64,000 nt of DNA, from assembly GCA_945910815.1 (NCBI GenBank), contig CAMDZD010000008.1:25858-89857 (forward strand), written 5' to 3'. The DNA is from an uncultured Clostridia bacterium. GTDB lineage: Bacteria > Bacillota > Clostridia > Oscillospirales > Ruminococcaceae. Positions 1 to 9,548 of this stretch are shown in pieces. The notes below the pieces were generated by a model, which worked only from the letters and a program-made list of their open reading frames with translations, did not search any database and was not told the origin of the DNA. The position numbers were made by a program, and so were the translations under genes. Position 1 is the stretch's first letter, and every line of letters starts with the position of its first letter.

Positions 1-1367
1 TCAATACGTTTGAGAATATACTGTCTGTTTATGTTGCGGAGCTTTATTTCTGCAACGTATTCAGCCTGAATTTCGTCAATGCCGAATCCCGTCATAAGAT
101 TGGGTATAACATCTTCTTCAAATTCGGTTTCACGTATGATTTTTACAGCCTTGTCGATGTCGAGAAGTATTTTTGAAAGACCTTCGAGTAAGTGTAGCTT
201 TTCCTTTTTCTTATTCAAATCGAAATAAGTACGTCTTTCGATACATTCAGTACGGAAAGCAGTCCATTCCGTCAGGATTTCACGGATTCCCATAACTCTC
301 GGAGTACCTGCTATCAGTATATTGAAATTGCAGGAATAGTTATCCTGAAGCGGTGTAAGTCTGAAAAGTTTCTGCATAAGCTTGTCGGGGTCAGTACCTC
401 TTTTAAGGTCTATTGCAATTTTCAAGCCGTCAATATCGGTTTCGTCACGTATATATGAAATTTCACGTATTTTGCTCTGTTTGATGAGGTCGGCAATTTT
501 TTCGATTATTGCTTCAACAGTAGTTGTATACGGGATTTCAGTAACTTCAATGCAGTTTGCAGACTTGTCATAGCTGTATTTTGAACGTACTTTTATGCTA
601 CCTCTGCCGGTATCGTAAATTTTGCGGAGTTCGTTTTCATCATAAAGAATGAATCCACCGCCCGGAAAATCTGGAGCTTTGAGGGTACTTAAAATATCAT
701 GTCCGGGATTTTTCATCAGTGAAATACATGTTTCGCATACTTCCTGTAAATTGAAAGGGCATACATTGCTTGCCATAGATACAGCAATTCCGACATTTGA
801 ATTGACAAGAATTGTCGGGAAAGTTGCCGGAAGAAGTGTAGGCTCAAGCATAGTATTATCGTAATTCGGGACGAAATCAACAGTTTCCTTGTCGATATCC
901 TTGAAAAGCTCCTTGCATATCGGAGCAAGCTTAGCCTCTGTATATCTCGGAGCTGCACAACGCATATCACGGGAATACGCCTTTCCGAAAGAACCCTTTG
1001 AATCTATATAGGGGTGCAGAAGTGATTCGTTACCCCTTGTAAGTCTTACCATTGTATCATAAATTGACTGGTCGCCATGGGGATTTAATTTCATAGTAGC
1101 ACCGACAATATTTGCGGATTTGGAACGTTCTCTGTCGGGATTTAAAAGACCGTTTTTATACATAGTATAAAGAAGTTTTCTGTGAGAGGGCTTGAATCCG
1201 TCAATTTCGGGCAATGCTCTTGAAATTATAACGCTCATAGCGTAAGGCATGTAATTTTTTTTAAGAGTATCGCTTATAGGTTCATCAATAACGACTCCCG
1301 CCCCCTCAATGTATGCACTGCATTTTTTGGGGGCAATTTTTTTTTCCGTGGATTTTTTCCTTTGCAT
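1..1367 (-). CDS. Type IIA DNA topoisomerase subunit A (GyrA/ParC-like), 3' end truncated by window edge
   Basis: Reverse-strand translation from ATG at 1367: MQRKKSTEKKIAPKK...YMPYAMSVIISRALPEIDGFKPSHRKLLYTM...KLNPHGDQSIYDTMVRLTRG...FGKAYSRDMRCAAPRYTEAKL (catalytic Tyr in RYTE context). Open to position 1; not in the ORF track because it is truncated. Confidence 0.9.
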   Translation of the reverse strand, partial: MQRKKSTEKKIAPKKCSAYIEGAGVVIDEPISDTLKKNYMPYAMSVIISRALPEIDGFKPSHRKLLYTMYKNGLLNPDRERSKSANIVGATMKLNPHGDQSIYDTMVRLTRGNESLLHPYIDSKGSFGKAYSRDMRCAAPRYTEAKLAPICKELFKDIDKETVDFVPNYDNTMLEPTLLPATFPTILVNSNVGIAVSMASNVCPFNLQEVCETCISLMKNPGHDILSTLKAPDFPGGGFILYDENELRKIYDTGRGSIKVRSKYSYDKSANCIEVTEIPYTTTVEAIIEKIADLIKQSKIREISYIRDETDIDGLKIAIDLKRGTDPDKLMQKLFRLTPLQDNYSCNFNILIAGTPRVMGIREILTEWTAFRTECIERRTYFDLNKKKEKLHLLEGLSKILLDIDKAVKIIRETEFEEDVIPNLMTGFGIDEIQAEYVAEIKLRNINRQYILKRI

Positions 1368-1388
1368 TTTTGTTCTCCTTTAGTCTGA

Positions 1389-3365
1389 TTAGCTTATATC
1401 GGCAAGCTCGAGGTATTCCGCACCGTGTTCGGATATATAGTTTTTACGTCCCTGCAAGTCATCACCGAGAAGAATTTCAAACATTTCAGCTGATTCACTA
1501 ATATCATCAGCAGTAACCTTTATAAGCCTTCTTGTATCGGGGTTCATAGTAGTGACTGACATCATATCAGGTTCATTTTCGCCGAGACCTTTTGAACGTT
1601 GCAGAGTATATTTTTTATCACCTATTTTTTTCAGAATACTTTGCTTTTCCTTTTCGGTGTATGCAAAGTAGGTCATATTTTTGGTGGTAATTTCAAAAAG
1701 CGGTGATTCTGCAATATAGACGAATCCCTTTTCAATAAGAGAGGGAGTAAGCCTGTAAAGCATAGTGAGAATAAGTGTTCTGATTTGAAATCCGTCAACA
1801 TCGGCATCAGTACAGATAACGATTTTATTCCAGCGGAGATTTTCAATATTGAATGTTGCGAAATCCTTGTTAGCCTTTGTTTCAGCCTCTATGCCACAGC
1901 CGAGGACTTTTATAATATCGGTTATAATATCATTCTTGAATATTTTGGAGTATTCAGCTTTCAGACAGTTGAGAATTTTTCCTCTTACCGGAATAACTGC
2001 CTGAAATTCGGCATTTCTTGCCATTTTGACAGAACCGAGTGCGGAATCTCCTTCAACTATATAGAGTTCACGGCGTGAAGTATCTTTAGTACGGCAATCA
2101 ACAAACTTCTGAACCATATTAGAAATATCAATAGTTCCGGAGAGTTTTTTCTTCATATTCTGACGGGTCTTTTCGGCATTTTCACGACTTCTCTTGTTGA
2201 GGAGTACCTGAGATGCAATTTTTTCGGCTTCGTCGGGATTTTCTATGAAGTATATTTCAAGCTGATGCTTAAGAAAATCAGTCATAGCCTCATAGATGAA
2301 TTTATTTGTAATAGCTTTTTTAGTCTGATTTTCGTATGAAGTCTGTGTTGAAAACGATGATGATACAAGAATCAGACATTCCTCAACATCATTGAAAGTA
2401 ATTTTCGCCTCGTTTTTCAGATATGCATTATTCTGTTTCAGATAGGCATCAATCTGTGAGACAAAAGCCTGTTTTACAGCTTTTTCGGGAGAACCGCCAT
2501 GTTCCAGAAAGCTTGAATTGTGATAATATTCAAGAAATTTTATTTTATTTGAGAATGTAAGAGATACATTAAGCTTAACTTTATATTCGGGCTTGTCCTC
2601 ACGGTCACGGCCTTTTTTTTCACAGCTCCAGTTCTGAACCGATACAAGAGCATTATCTCCGGCGATTTCCTTAACGTAGTCACTGATACCGTTTTCATAG
2701 ATGAAATTTGTTTCGGTAAAAGTTCCGTCAGAATTTTCGGAACGGTATACAAACAAAAGATTCGGATTTACAACAGCCTGCCTTTTGAGTATATCGAAAA
2801 AGAAAGAATCATCGGCTTTTATATCCGTGAATACATCAATATCTGGTTTCCATTTTGTTTTGGTTCCGGTCTGCTTTGAGTAAGTTTTTTCCTTTTTCAG
2901 ACCGCCGATATTTTCACCTTTTTCAAAGTGAAGATTATATTTAAATCCGTCACGCAGAACTTCAACGTCCATATATTCGGAAGCAAACTGAGTTGCACAG
3001 AGTCCGAGACCGTTAAGACCAAGTGAAAAATCATAGGATTCAGCGGAATTTTCAAATTTTCCGCCTGCATAGAGTTCGCAGAAAACGAGTTCCCAGTTGT
3101 AACGGTTTTCTGATTTGTTGAAATCAACGGGACAGCCTCTGCCGAAATCCTCGACTTCAACGGAGCAGTCATTGAATCTTGTAATTATAATTTTATTGCC
3201 ATATCCCGAACGGGCTTCATCTATGGAGTTTGATATAATTTCAAAAATAGAGTGCTGACAGCCGTCAAGACCGTCCGAACCGAATATAACAGCGGGACGC
3301 TTTCGCACCTTGTCTGCACCTTTAAGCATTGTAATGCTTTCGTTGCTGTAATTGTTTTTATCCAT
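1389..3365 (-). CDS. Type IIA DNA topoisomerase subunit B (GyrB/ParE-like)
   Basis: GHKL ATPase (ISNSIDEARSG, GLNGLGLCATQ) and TOPRIM (YIVEGDSALGSVKMARN, CTDADVDGFQIRTLILTMLYRL). Start probably ATG 3365 (MDKNNYSNES), downstream of a promoter at 3409-3437, not the ORF-track start at 3437. Confidence 0.93.
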   Translation of the reverse strand: MDKNNYSNESITMLKGADKVRKRPAVIFGSDGLDGCQHSIFEIISNSIDEARSGYGNKIIITRFNDCSVEVEDFGRGCPVDFNKSENRYNWELVFCELYAGGKFENSAESYDFSLGLNGLGLCATQFASEYMDVEVLRDGFKYNLHFEKGENIGGLKKEKTYSKQTGTKTKWKPDIDVFTDIKADDSFFFDILKRQAVVNPNLLFVYRSENSDGTFTETNFIYENGISDYVKEIAGDNALVSVQNWSCEKKGRDREDKPEYKVKLNVSLTFSNKIKFLEYYHNSSFLEHGGSPEKAVKQAFVSQIDAYLKQNNAYLKNEAKITFNDVEECLILVSSSFSTQTSYENQTKKAITNKFIYEAMTDFLKHQLEIYFIENPDEAEKIASQVLLNKRSRENAEKTRQNMKKKLSGTIDISNMVQKFVDCRTKDTSRRELYIVEGDSALGSVKMARNAEFQAVIPVRGKILNCLKAEYSKIFKNDIITDIIKVLGCGIEAETKANKDFATFNIENLRWNKIVICTDADVDGFQIRTLILTMLYRLTPSLIEKGFVYIAESPLFEITTKNMTYFAYTEKEKQSILKKIGDKKYTLQRSKGLGENEPDMMSVTTMNPDTRRLIKVTADDISESAEMFEILLGDDLQGRKNYISEHGAEYLELADIS

Positions 3366-3408
3366 ATAAAAATCCTTTCTTTTTTCTAATCTGAAACAGA
3401 CCAATTCT

Positions 3409-3437
3409 ATAATATCACAAAAAAATAATAAATGCAA
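3409..3437 (-). promoter_or_regulatory. Sigma-A-type promoter for topoisomerase operon
   Basis: Minus strand TTGCAT - 17 nt - TATTAT with TGA extension before the -10. Confidence 0.6.
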
Positions 3438-3503
3438 GCTGAACTAAAATTCTTTCAAGAATTTAATCAATTCAGCAATAATAAAATATTATCCTTTGCC
3501 GTA

Positions 3504-3537
3504 TTCGACATAAATTTTAATTCCTTTGCATTATAAT
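3504..3537 (+). promoter_or_regulatory. Putative Spo0A-controlled promoter of spoIIGA-sigE
   Basis: TTCGACA (exact reverse complement of 0A box TGTCGAA) at 3504-3510 and TATAAT at 3532-3537, 21 nt between them. Confidence 0.55.
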
Positions 3538-3558
3538 AAAAAACAGGGGGAATGTTCA

Positions 3559-4386
3559 TTGCAGACAATATATGCAGATGTTCTGATAGTTCTGAATATA
3601 TATGTAAATTTTATACTTGTTCTTGCGACATCGAGAATAACAAGAAGTAAGGTATCAAATAAAAGGGGAATAATTTCCGCAGTATACGGGAGCTTGTATT
3701 CGCTTATGATACTTCTTCCTGAACTTAATATTTTTCTGAATATGCTTATAAAGATATTTGCAGGAGCTACAATAGTATTTATAGCATTCGGATTCGGGAA
3801 TTTAAAAAGGCTGTTTGTAAATACAGTATGCTTTTTCACAGTGAATTTTATATTCGGCGGAGTTATATTTGCCGTATATATATGGCTTAAGCCGTCATTT
3901 ATGCATTTTAACAATACATATTTTTATGTGGATTTTTCACTTCTTTTACTGATATTTGTAACGGCATTTTTATATACTGCACTTAATATTTTCCGGTATT
4001 TTTTTGACAGGAATATGCTTTTATCCGATGATTACAAAGTAAGTGTAAAATATAAAGGAAATACAGTTATTCTCGAGGGATTTGCTGATACGGGAAATAC
4101 TCTTGCTGATTTTTTCAGCGGAAAGCCTGTTATAATATGCAGTCGTGAGGAACTGTCAGAGATAGTGAATATTCCCGATAATCCGGAAGAATGTCTTAAA
4201 ATAAAGGGATTCCGTCTTATTCCGTATTCAACAGTATCGGGAGCGGGAATGATTCCGGTATTTTCTCCCGATGAAATTATAATAACAAGCAAAAATACAG
4301 GCTGTTGCAAAAAAGCCGATGCAATGATAGGTATTCGGGATATAGATAAAAAAGCTATATTTAATCCGAATCTTCTTAAACTCTGA
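3559..4386 (+). CDS. spoIIGA: Sporulation sigma-E processing peptidase SpoIIGA
   Basis: Polytopic N-terminus ([18 protein letters not shown]), aspartic protease motif [18 protein letters not shown], immediately upstream of sigE. TTG start at 3559 preferred (AGGGGG RBS; ORF-track ATG 3526 lies upstream of the -10). Confidence 0.88.
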   Translation: MQTIYADVLIVLNIYVNFILVLATSRITRSKVSNKRGIISAVYGSLYSLMILLPELNIFLNMLIKIFAGATIVFIAFGFGNLKRLFVNTVCFFTVNFIFGGVIFAVYIWLKPSFMHFNNTYFYVDFSLLLLIFVTAFLYTALNIFRYFFDRNMLLSDDYKVSVKYKGNTVILEGFADTGNTLADFFSGKPVIICSREELSEIVNIPDNPEECLKIKGFRLIPYSTVSGAGMIPVFSPDEIIITSKNTGCCKKADAMIGIRDIDKKAIFNPNLLKL

Positions 4387-4415
4387 AAAATTTTTTATGT
4401 AAAGGAGATTTTTTT

Positions 4416-5111
4416 ATGAATCTGTTTTCAAAATTTATGGAAAAAATCAAAAGGCTTGTAAGAGGTGAGGTACATTATATAAACGGTGCTGATACACTTC
4501 CGCCACCTCTGACAAAAAAGGAGGAGAGCGAAATTTTTGAAAAGCTCGAAAAAAATGACCCCTCTGCCCGTGAAATGCTGATAGTACACAATTTAAGGCT
4601 TGTTGTGTATATAGCAAAGAAATTTGAATCCACGGGAGTAGGAGTCGAAGATTTGGTGTCAATAGGCACAATCGGACTTATAAAGGCTGTGAATACATTC
4701 CGACCGCATAAAAACATAAAGCTTGCGACCTATGCAAGCCGTTGTATTGAAAATGAAATTCTTATGTATCTGAGAAAATCAGTTCAGTACAAGAATGAAC
4801 TTTCAATTGATGAACCTCTTAATATAGATTATGACGGAAACGAATTACTCCTTTCTGATATAATCGGAACTGATGAGGATATTGTCAGCAAGGGACTTGA
4901 AAGCGAGGCTGAATGTGAAATATTAAGAAATGCCGTTTCATCACTCGGAAAGCGTGAGCGTGAAATAATGGAAATGCGTTTCGGACTTGTTGACGGACAG
5001 GAAAAAACTCAGAAGGAAGTTGCCGAAATGATAGGCATATCACAGTCATATATTTCAAGGCTTGAGAAAAAAATTATCAGAAAGTTAAAGGTACAGCTTG
5101 AAAAATATTAA
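4416..5111 (+). CDS. sigE: RNA polymerase sporulation sigma factor SigE
   Basis: Sigma-70 regions 2 and 4 ([46 protein letters not shown]...[23 protein letters not shown]), N-terminal pro-region, next to spoIIGA. Confidence 0.93.
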   Translation: MNLFSKFMEKIKRLVRGEVHYINGADTLPPPLTKKEESEIFEKLEKNDPSAREMLIVHNLRLVVYIAKKFESTGVGVEDLVSIGTIGLIKAVNTFRPHKNIKLATYASRCIENEILMYLRKSVQYKNELSIDEPLNIDYDGNELLLSDIIGTDEDIVSKGLESEAECEILRNAVSSLGKREREIMEMRFGLVDGQEKTQKEVAEMIGISQSYISRLEKKIIRKLKVQLEKY

Positions 5112-5959
5112 TTTGATTCGCCTACACGCTTTTTCAGATTCTGATATTTGAGTTCCGAACCCTCTTTTATAAGCTTTTTCATAGTTTCGGAATCGTTTTC
5201 AGAAAGAGCCTTGCGGTATTTTTCAAGATTTTCAATCAGAACAGAGAGTTCCTTTTCGAGATTTTTTCTGTTCTGCATAAAGAGAGAAGTCCACATGTCT
5301 TCGTTCATAGTAGCGATTCTTGTCATATCCTGAAAGCTACCTCCGCTGAATCCGCTTTCCTTGTCAAGAGACGGACTTTTTACATACGCACTTGATACTA
5401 TATGTGCAAGCTGTGAGGTATATGCAATCATTTCATCATGTTCCTGCGGAGTTGTCACTACAATTTTTCTGAATCCTATATTTTCGGCAAGTTCTGAAAG
5501 CAAGGCTGTTTTTGATTTGTCGCTGTTGCTGAATGGAGTTATTACCATATTCGCACGGATATACAAATCAGCAGTGCTGTTGCTGTATCCTCCGACTTCC
5601 TTTCCTGCCATAGGGTGAATGGGTATATATTCTATTTCATAATTTTCTGCAAGCCTGTGAATACGTTCAGACATTTCGCCCTTGATACCGCATACATCTG
5701 TAATAAGGGTATTTTTTTCTAATTGCGGAATTGTTTCGCCGAAATATTTTTCCGTAATTTCGGGATACATGCATACTATGATAATATCGAAATCCGAATA
5801 TTTACCATTAAAAATATGGTCAATGCTTTTTTCCGAAAGGGCAAGCTTTTCAATATCCTTATTAATATCATAACCGGTTACAGTGTGATTTGTATATTTT
5901 TTAAGTGCTTTACAGAATGAGCCTCCTATAAGTCCCATTCCCGAAACAAGAATATTCAT
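5108..5959 (-). CDS. tyrA: Prephenate dehydrogenase
   Basis: Rossmann [13 protein letters not shown] and [16 protein letters not shown]. Confidence 0.9.
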   Translation of the reverse strand: MNILVSGMGLIGGSFCKALKKYTNHTVTGYDINKDIEKLALSEKSIDHIFNGKYSDFDIIIVCMYPEITEKYFGETIPQLEKNTLITDVCGIKGEMSERIHRLAENYEIEYIPIHPMAGKEVGGYSNSTADLYIRANMVITPFSNSDKSKTALLSELAENIGFRKIVVTTPQEHDEMIAYTSQLAHIVSSAYVKSPSLDKESGFSGGSFQDMTRIATMNEDMWTSLFMQNRKNLEKELSVLIENLEKYRKALSENDSETMKKLIKEGSELKYQNLKKRVGESN

Positions 5960-5995
5960 AATTTCAAATTCCTCCTGTAAAATCTGATTTTTTAT

Positions 5996-6024
5996 ATTAT
6001 ATCACTTTAAAGCCAAAAAGTCAA
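5996..6024 (-). promoter_or_regulatory. Sigma-A promoter for tyrA
   Basis: Minus strand TTGACT - 17 nt - TATAAT with TGA extended -10. Confidence 0.65.
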
Positions 6025-6035
6025 GGCTGAAATTT

Positions 6036-6062
6036 AACGGGCGACCTTTCAGGTCGCCCGTT
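6036..6062. terminator. Palindrome/hairpin between tyrA and trpB-like gene
   Basis: AACGGGCGACCT-TTC-AGGTCGCCCGTT, 12-bp perfect stem, 3-nt loop, T run on + strand. Confidence 0.7.
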
Positions 6063-6070
6063 TTTTATTA

Positions 6071-7435
6071 TTATGAAATCTTAGGAAGTTTTGAAAGACT
6101 CTTTTCAAGTTCGGCATCAGTCGGGATATAATCGGACATAGTACCGTCATTGAATTTCTGATAAGCATACATATCAAAATAGCCTGTACCGGTAAGACCG
6201 AATACAATAGTTTTTTCCTCGCCTGTTTCCTTGCATTTAAGAGCTTCATTTATTGCTGCACGGATAGCGTGACTGCTTTCGGGAGCGGGGAGAATACCCT
6301 CAACTCTTGCGAACTGCTGTGCGGCTGCAAATACTTCAGTCTGTTCAACTGATGTAGCTTCCATAAGACCGTCATCATAGAGCTGTGAAAGAATACTGCT
6401 CATACCGTGATAGCGGAGACCTCCGGCGTGATTTGCAGACGGAATAAATCCGCTTCCGAGAGTATACATTTTAGCAAGAGGGCATACCTTTCCGGTATCG
6501 CAGAAATCATATGCATATTTTCCTCTTGTAAGGCTCGGACATGATGCAGGTTCAACGGCAATAATTCTGTAATCGGCTTCACCTCTTAACTTTTCGCCCA
6601 TAAACGGAGCTATAAGACCGCCGAGATTTGAACCGCCTCCGGCACAGCCTATAATTATATCAGGTTTAACACCATACTTGTCGAGAGCAGTTTTGGTTTC
6701 GAGACCGATGACTGACTGATGAAGTACAACCTGAGAGAGTACAGAACCTAAAACATATCTGTAACCGTCAGAAGATACAGCCTTTTCGACAGCCTCGGAG
6801 ATAGCACAGCCAAGACTTCCGGTAGTTCCTGGAAATTCCTCGAGGATTTTTCTTCCGACATTTGTTTCTGTTGAAGGTGAGGGAGTTACAGATGCACCAT
6901 AGGTACGCATAACTTCACGTCTGAAAGGTTTCTGTTCATATGAACATTTTACCATAAATACTTTGCAGTCAAGACCAAAGAAAGAACATGCCATAGAAAG
7001 AGCAGTTCCCCACTGACCAGCACCTGTTTCAGTGGTAACGCCTTTAAGTCCCTGAGCTTTTGCATAGTAAGCCTGAGCTATTGCGGAATTGAGCTTGTGA
7101 CTTCCTGAAGTATTGTTACCCTCAAATTTATAGTAAATCTTTGCGGGAGTGTCAAGAGCCTTTTCGAGAAAATAAGCTCTTACAAGCGGTGAGGGACGGT
7201 ACATTTTGTAGAAATTATAGATTTCATCGGGAATATCAAAATACGGAGTAGTATTGTCGAGTTCCTGTTTAACGAGTTCCTTGCAGAAAACACCTTCAAG
7301 TTCTTCGGCAGTCATAGGCTTTAGAGTAGCCGGATTAAGCAGAGGTGCGGGCTTGTTTTTCATATCGGCACGGACGTTATACCATTGTTTCGGAATCTCA
7401 TCTTCATTGAGATAAATTTTGTAAGGAATTTCCAT
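6071..7435 (-). CDS. TrpB2-like tryptophan synthase beta chain
   Basis: PLP lysine region EGNNTSGSHKLNSA and GCAGGGSNLGG; long N-terminus (MEIPYKIYLNEDEIPKQWYNV) typical of TrpB2 type. Confidence 0.9.
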   Translation of the reverse strand: MEIPYKIYLNEDEIPKQWYNVRADMKNKPAPLLNPATLKPMTAEELEGVFCKELVKQELDNTTPYFDIPDEIYNFYKMYRPSPLVRAYFLEKALDTPAKIYYKFEGNNTSGSHKLNSAIAQAYYAKAQGLKGVTTETGAGQWGTALSMACSFFGLDCKVFMVKCSYEQKPFRREVMRTYGASVTPSPSTETNVGRKILEEFPGTTGSLGCAISEAVEKAVSSDGYRYVLGSVLSQVVLHQSVIGLETKTALDKYGVKPDIIIGCAGGGSNLGGLIAPFMGEKLRGEADYRIIAVEPASCPSLTRGKYAYDFCDTGKVCPLAKMYTLGSGFIPSANHAGGLRYHGMSSILSQLYDDGLMEATSVEQTEVFAAAQQFARVEGILPAPESSHAIRAAINEALKCKETGEEKTIVFGLTGTGYFDMYAYQKFNDGTMSDYIPTDAELEKSLSKLPKIS

Positions 7436-7476
7436 AATAACAAAAATCCTTCCTTTCGCATAAAAATTATAATTAG

Positions 7477-7505
7477 ATTATACAATATTATCCGTAAAAA
7501 GTCAA
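7477..7505 (-). promoter_or_regulatory. Sigma-A promoter for trpB-like gene
   Basis: Minus strand TTGACT - 17 nt - TATAAT. Confidence 0.6.
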
Positions 7506-7552
7506 CAGAAAATGCAAATTAAACACAGAAATCAAATTTTTAATTATAAAAA

Positions 7553-7575
7553 ACGGGGGAACATTGTTCCCCCTG
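7553..7575 (-). terminator. Hairpin downstream of LRR-dockerin gene
   Basis: GGGGGAACATTGTTCCCCC just past the stop of the minus-strand CDS. Confidence 0.5.
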
Positions 7576-7589
7576 ACTGTTGATTTATA

Positions 7590-9374
7590 TTAAACGCCTT
7601 TGAATTCATTTATTGCGTATTCGTAAACTGTACCTGTACCACCTGATGATATATAGCTGTAATAGGAGAGAATGAGAGTAGCATCGCTGGAATTTATCTC
7701 ATAATCTGGAATAGCGTCAACAACGGCGAATTGTCTTTTACTTAAGTCAATAGATTTTCCGGAAGAAATATCTGCATAAATCGACAGAATAGCGGAAGCA
7801 TCACTTGCATTTATCTGACTGTCGCCGTTAGCGTCACCAATCAGGATTGGTTCAGGTACAGCGGCAGAAGATATATCGCTGCCGATAAGTGCGAATTTGT
7901 AGCCGTTTAAAGCAGAATAGATTTCAGCATAGGAATCCTCACAGCCGAAAATTACACCGTCATAGTTATGTTTTACAGATTTATCTTCTAAGTTCATGTA
8001 ATAATTGTTGCTGATAGCGTTGGTCATTACTTTGCAGTCGGGATTTTCTATTGTTATTGAGGAGAGATTTACACATTTCGCAAATGCATAAGAATTAATT
8101 GTTGTAATGTTTTCAGGAATAGTTATGTCAGTCAGACTGTTGCAAAGATAGAAAGTATCGTCTTTTATTGAAGTCATGCCTTTTCCTATTGTCACATCAG
8201 AAAGATTTTCACATGAACTGAATGCGTTTTCGCCAATATCCGTAACGCTGTCCGGTATAGTTATTCCGGTCAGTCCCATATTGCAGAAAGCTGAATCGCC
8301 TATTGTTTCAAGATTTTCGGGAAGTGTTATATCCTTTAAGCCTGTACAATCAGCAAAAGCAGATTTTCCTATTGATGTTAATGTATCGGGGAATTTTATG
8401 GAAGTAAGTGAATCACATTTTGAGAAAGCACTTTCTCCGATTTCCGTAACGCTGTTGCCCAAGGAAATATTCTTTAAACTTGTACAGCCTGAAAATGCGG
8501 AAATTCCTATAAAAGTAACGTTATTTCCCAAAGTAACATTTTCTAATCCGCTGCAGTTCTGGAACATGGAGTCTTTAATTTCAGTAACGCCATCGGGGAT
8601 AGTAATACCAGTCAGTTTATCGCAGAGATAAAACGCACCTGCTTCTATTGAAGTAACGGTATCAGGAATAACATAGCTACCCTCTCTGGTGACAGGATAT
8701 TTTATAAGAGTTGTCATATCCTTGCTGAACAGTATACCGTCAACGCTTGTGTAGGAGTCGCTGTCGTAGCTGACATTAATGTTTGAAAGGCTTGTACAGC
8801 CTACGAACGTATCAGCGTTTAATGAAGCAGAAACGCCGGCAGGGATAGTAACATCTGTAAGACTTGTGCATATTGCGAAAGCCTGTTTACCGATAACCTG
8901 AACGCTTTCGGGAATAACAATACTTTTAAGGGCGGTACAGTTAGAGAAAGCCATTTTTTGTATTTCTGTTACACTGTCGGGGAGAGTAATTTCAGTAAGA
9001 CTGTAACACTTGTCAAAAGTTTCCGCACCGATTACTTTTATTGTATCGGGTAAAGTAACGCTCTGGAGGTCATAGCAGTGACGGAAAGCATGTTCTAATT
9101 CGGTAACGGGAAGACCTTCAATTTCGGAAGGAACTACGGCATTTACAGCCGATGAACCGCAACTTATTATTGTTATGTGGTCGGAATATTTTTCATAGCC
9201 GAGTTTAAATCCTTCGCCGTAATATATAGCAGTAGATTCGGGAGTTTCTTCACTTGAATCGGAAACAGTGGTTGAAGTGGTGTTATCAACAGCTGTACTA
9301 TATAATGGGGATACAGTAGCAGTGCTGATTACAGTACAGGCTAAAATACTCGTTAAAAATCTTTTAGTTTTCAT
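7590..9374 (-). CDS. Secreted BspA-type leucine-rich-repeat protein with C-terminal dockerin
   Basis: Signal peptide, many LRR_5 repeats (SVTEIGESAFSKCDSLTSIKFPDTL), C-terminal dockerin pair GDANGDSQINASDASAILSIY ... VDAIPDYEINSSDATLILSYYSYIS. Confidence 0.88.
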   Translation of the reverse strand: MKTKRFLTSILACTVISTATVSPLYSTAVDNTTSTTVSDSSEETPESTAIYYGEGFKLGYEKYSDHITIISCGSSAVNAVVPSEIEGLPVTELEHAFRHCYDLQSVTLPDTIKVIGAETFDKCYSLTEITLPDSVTEIQKMAFSNCTALKSIVIPESVQVIGKQAFAICTSLTDVTIPAGVSASLNADTFVGCTSLSNINVSYDSDSYTSVDGILFSKDMTTLIKYPVTREGSYVIPDTVTSIEAGAFYLCDKLTGITIPDGVTEIKDSMFQNCSGLENVTLGNNVTFIGISAFSGCTSLKNISLGNSVTEIGESAFSKCDSLTSIKFPDTLTSIGKSAFADCTGLKDITLPENLETIGDSAFCNMGLTGITIPDSVTDIGENAFSSCENLSDVTIGKGMTSIKDDTFYLCNSLTDITIPENITTINSYAFAKCVNLSSITIENPDCKVMTNAISNNYYMNLEDKSVKHNYDGVIFGCEDSYAEIYSALNGYKFALIGSDISSAAVPEPILIGDANGDSQINASDASAILSIYADISSGKSIDLSKRQFAVVDAIPDYEINSSDATLILSYYSYISSGGTGTVYEYAINEFKGV

Positions 9375-9548
9375 AAATTTTTCCTCCTTATATAATATTG
9401 GATTATATTTTAATTATAGCACAACAGGAAATAAAAGTCAATAGTTTTGAAAAAAATTCAATATATATATAAATTAATTTAATGCGAATTAAATTGTCTG
9501 AGACTGCATATAGATTTATCAGCAGATGAAAAAAGGAGTGTAAATGGA

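Noticed and set aside
3526-3558. ATG 3526 as spoIIGA start
   Set aside because: Lies upstream of the predicted -10 TATAAT; TTG 3559 has a good RBS and matches the usual SpoIIGA N-terminus.
8176-8631. + strand 151-aa ORF over the LRR-dockerin gene
   Set aside because: Antisense shadow of regular LRR repeats; no independent coding evidence.
9480-9548. Sigma-E promoter upstream of spoIIIAA (CATATAGAT)
   Set aside because: Plausible biologically, but the -35 match was too weak to assign by eye.
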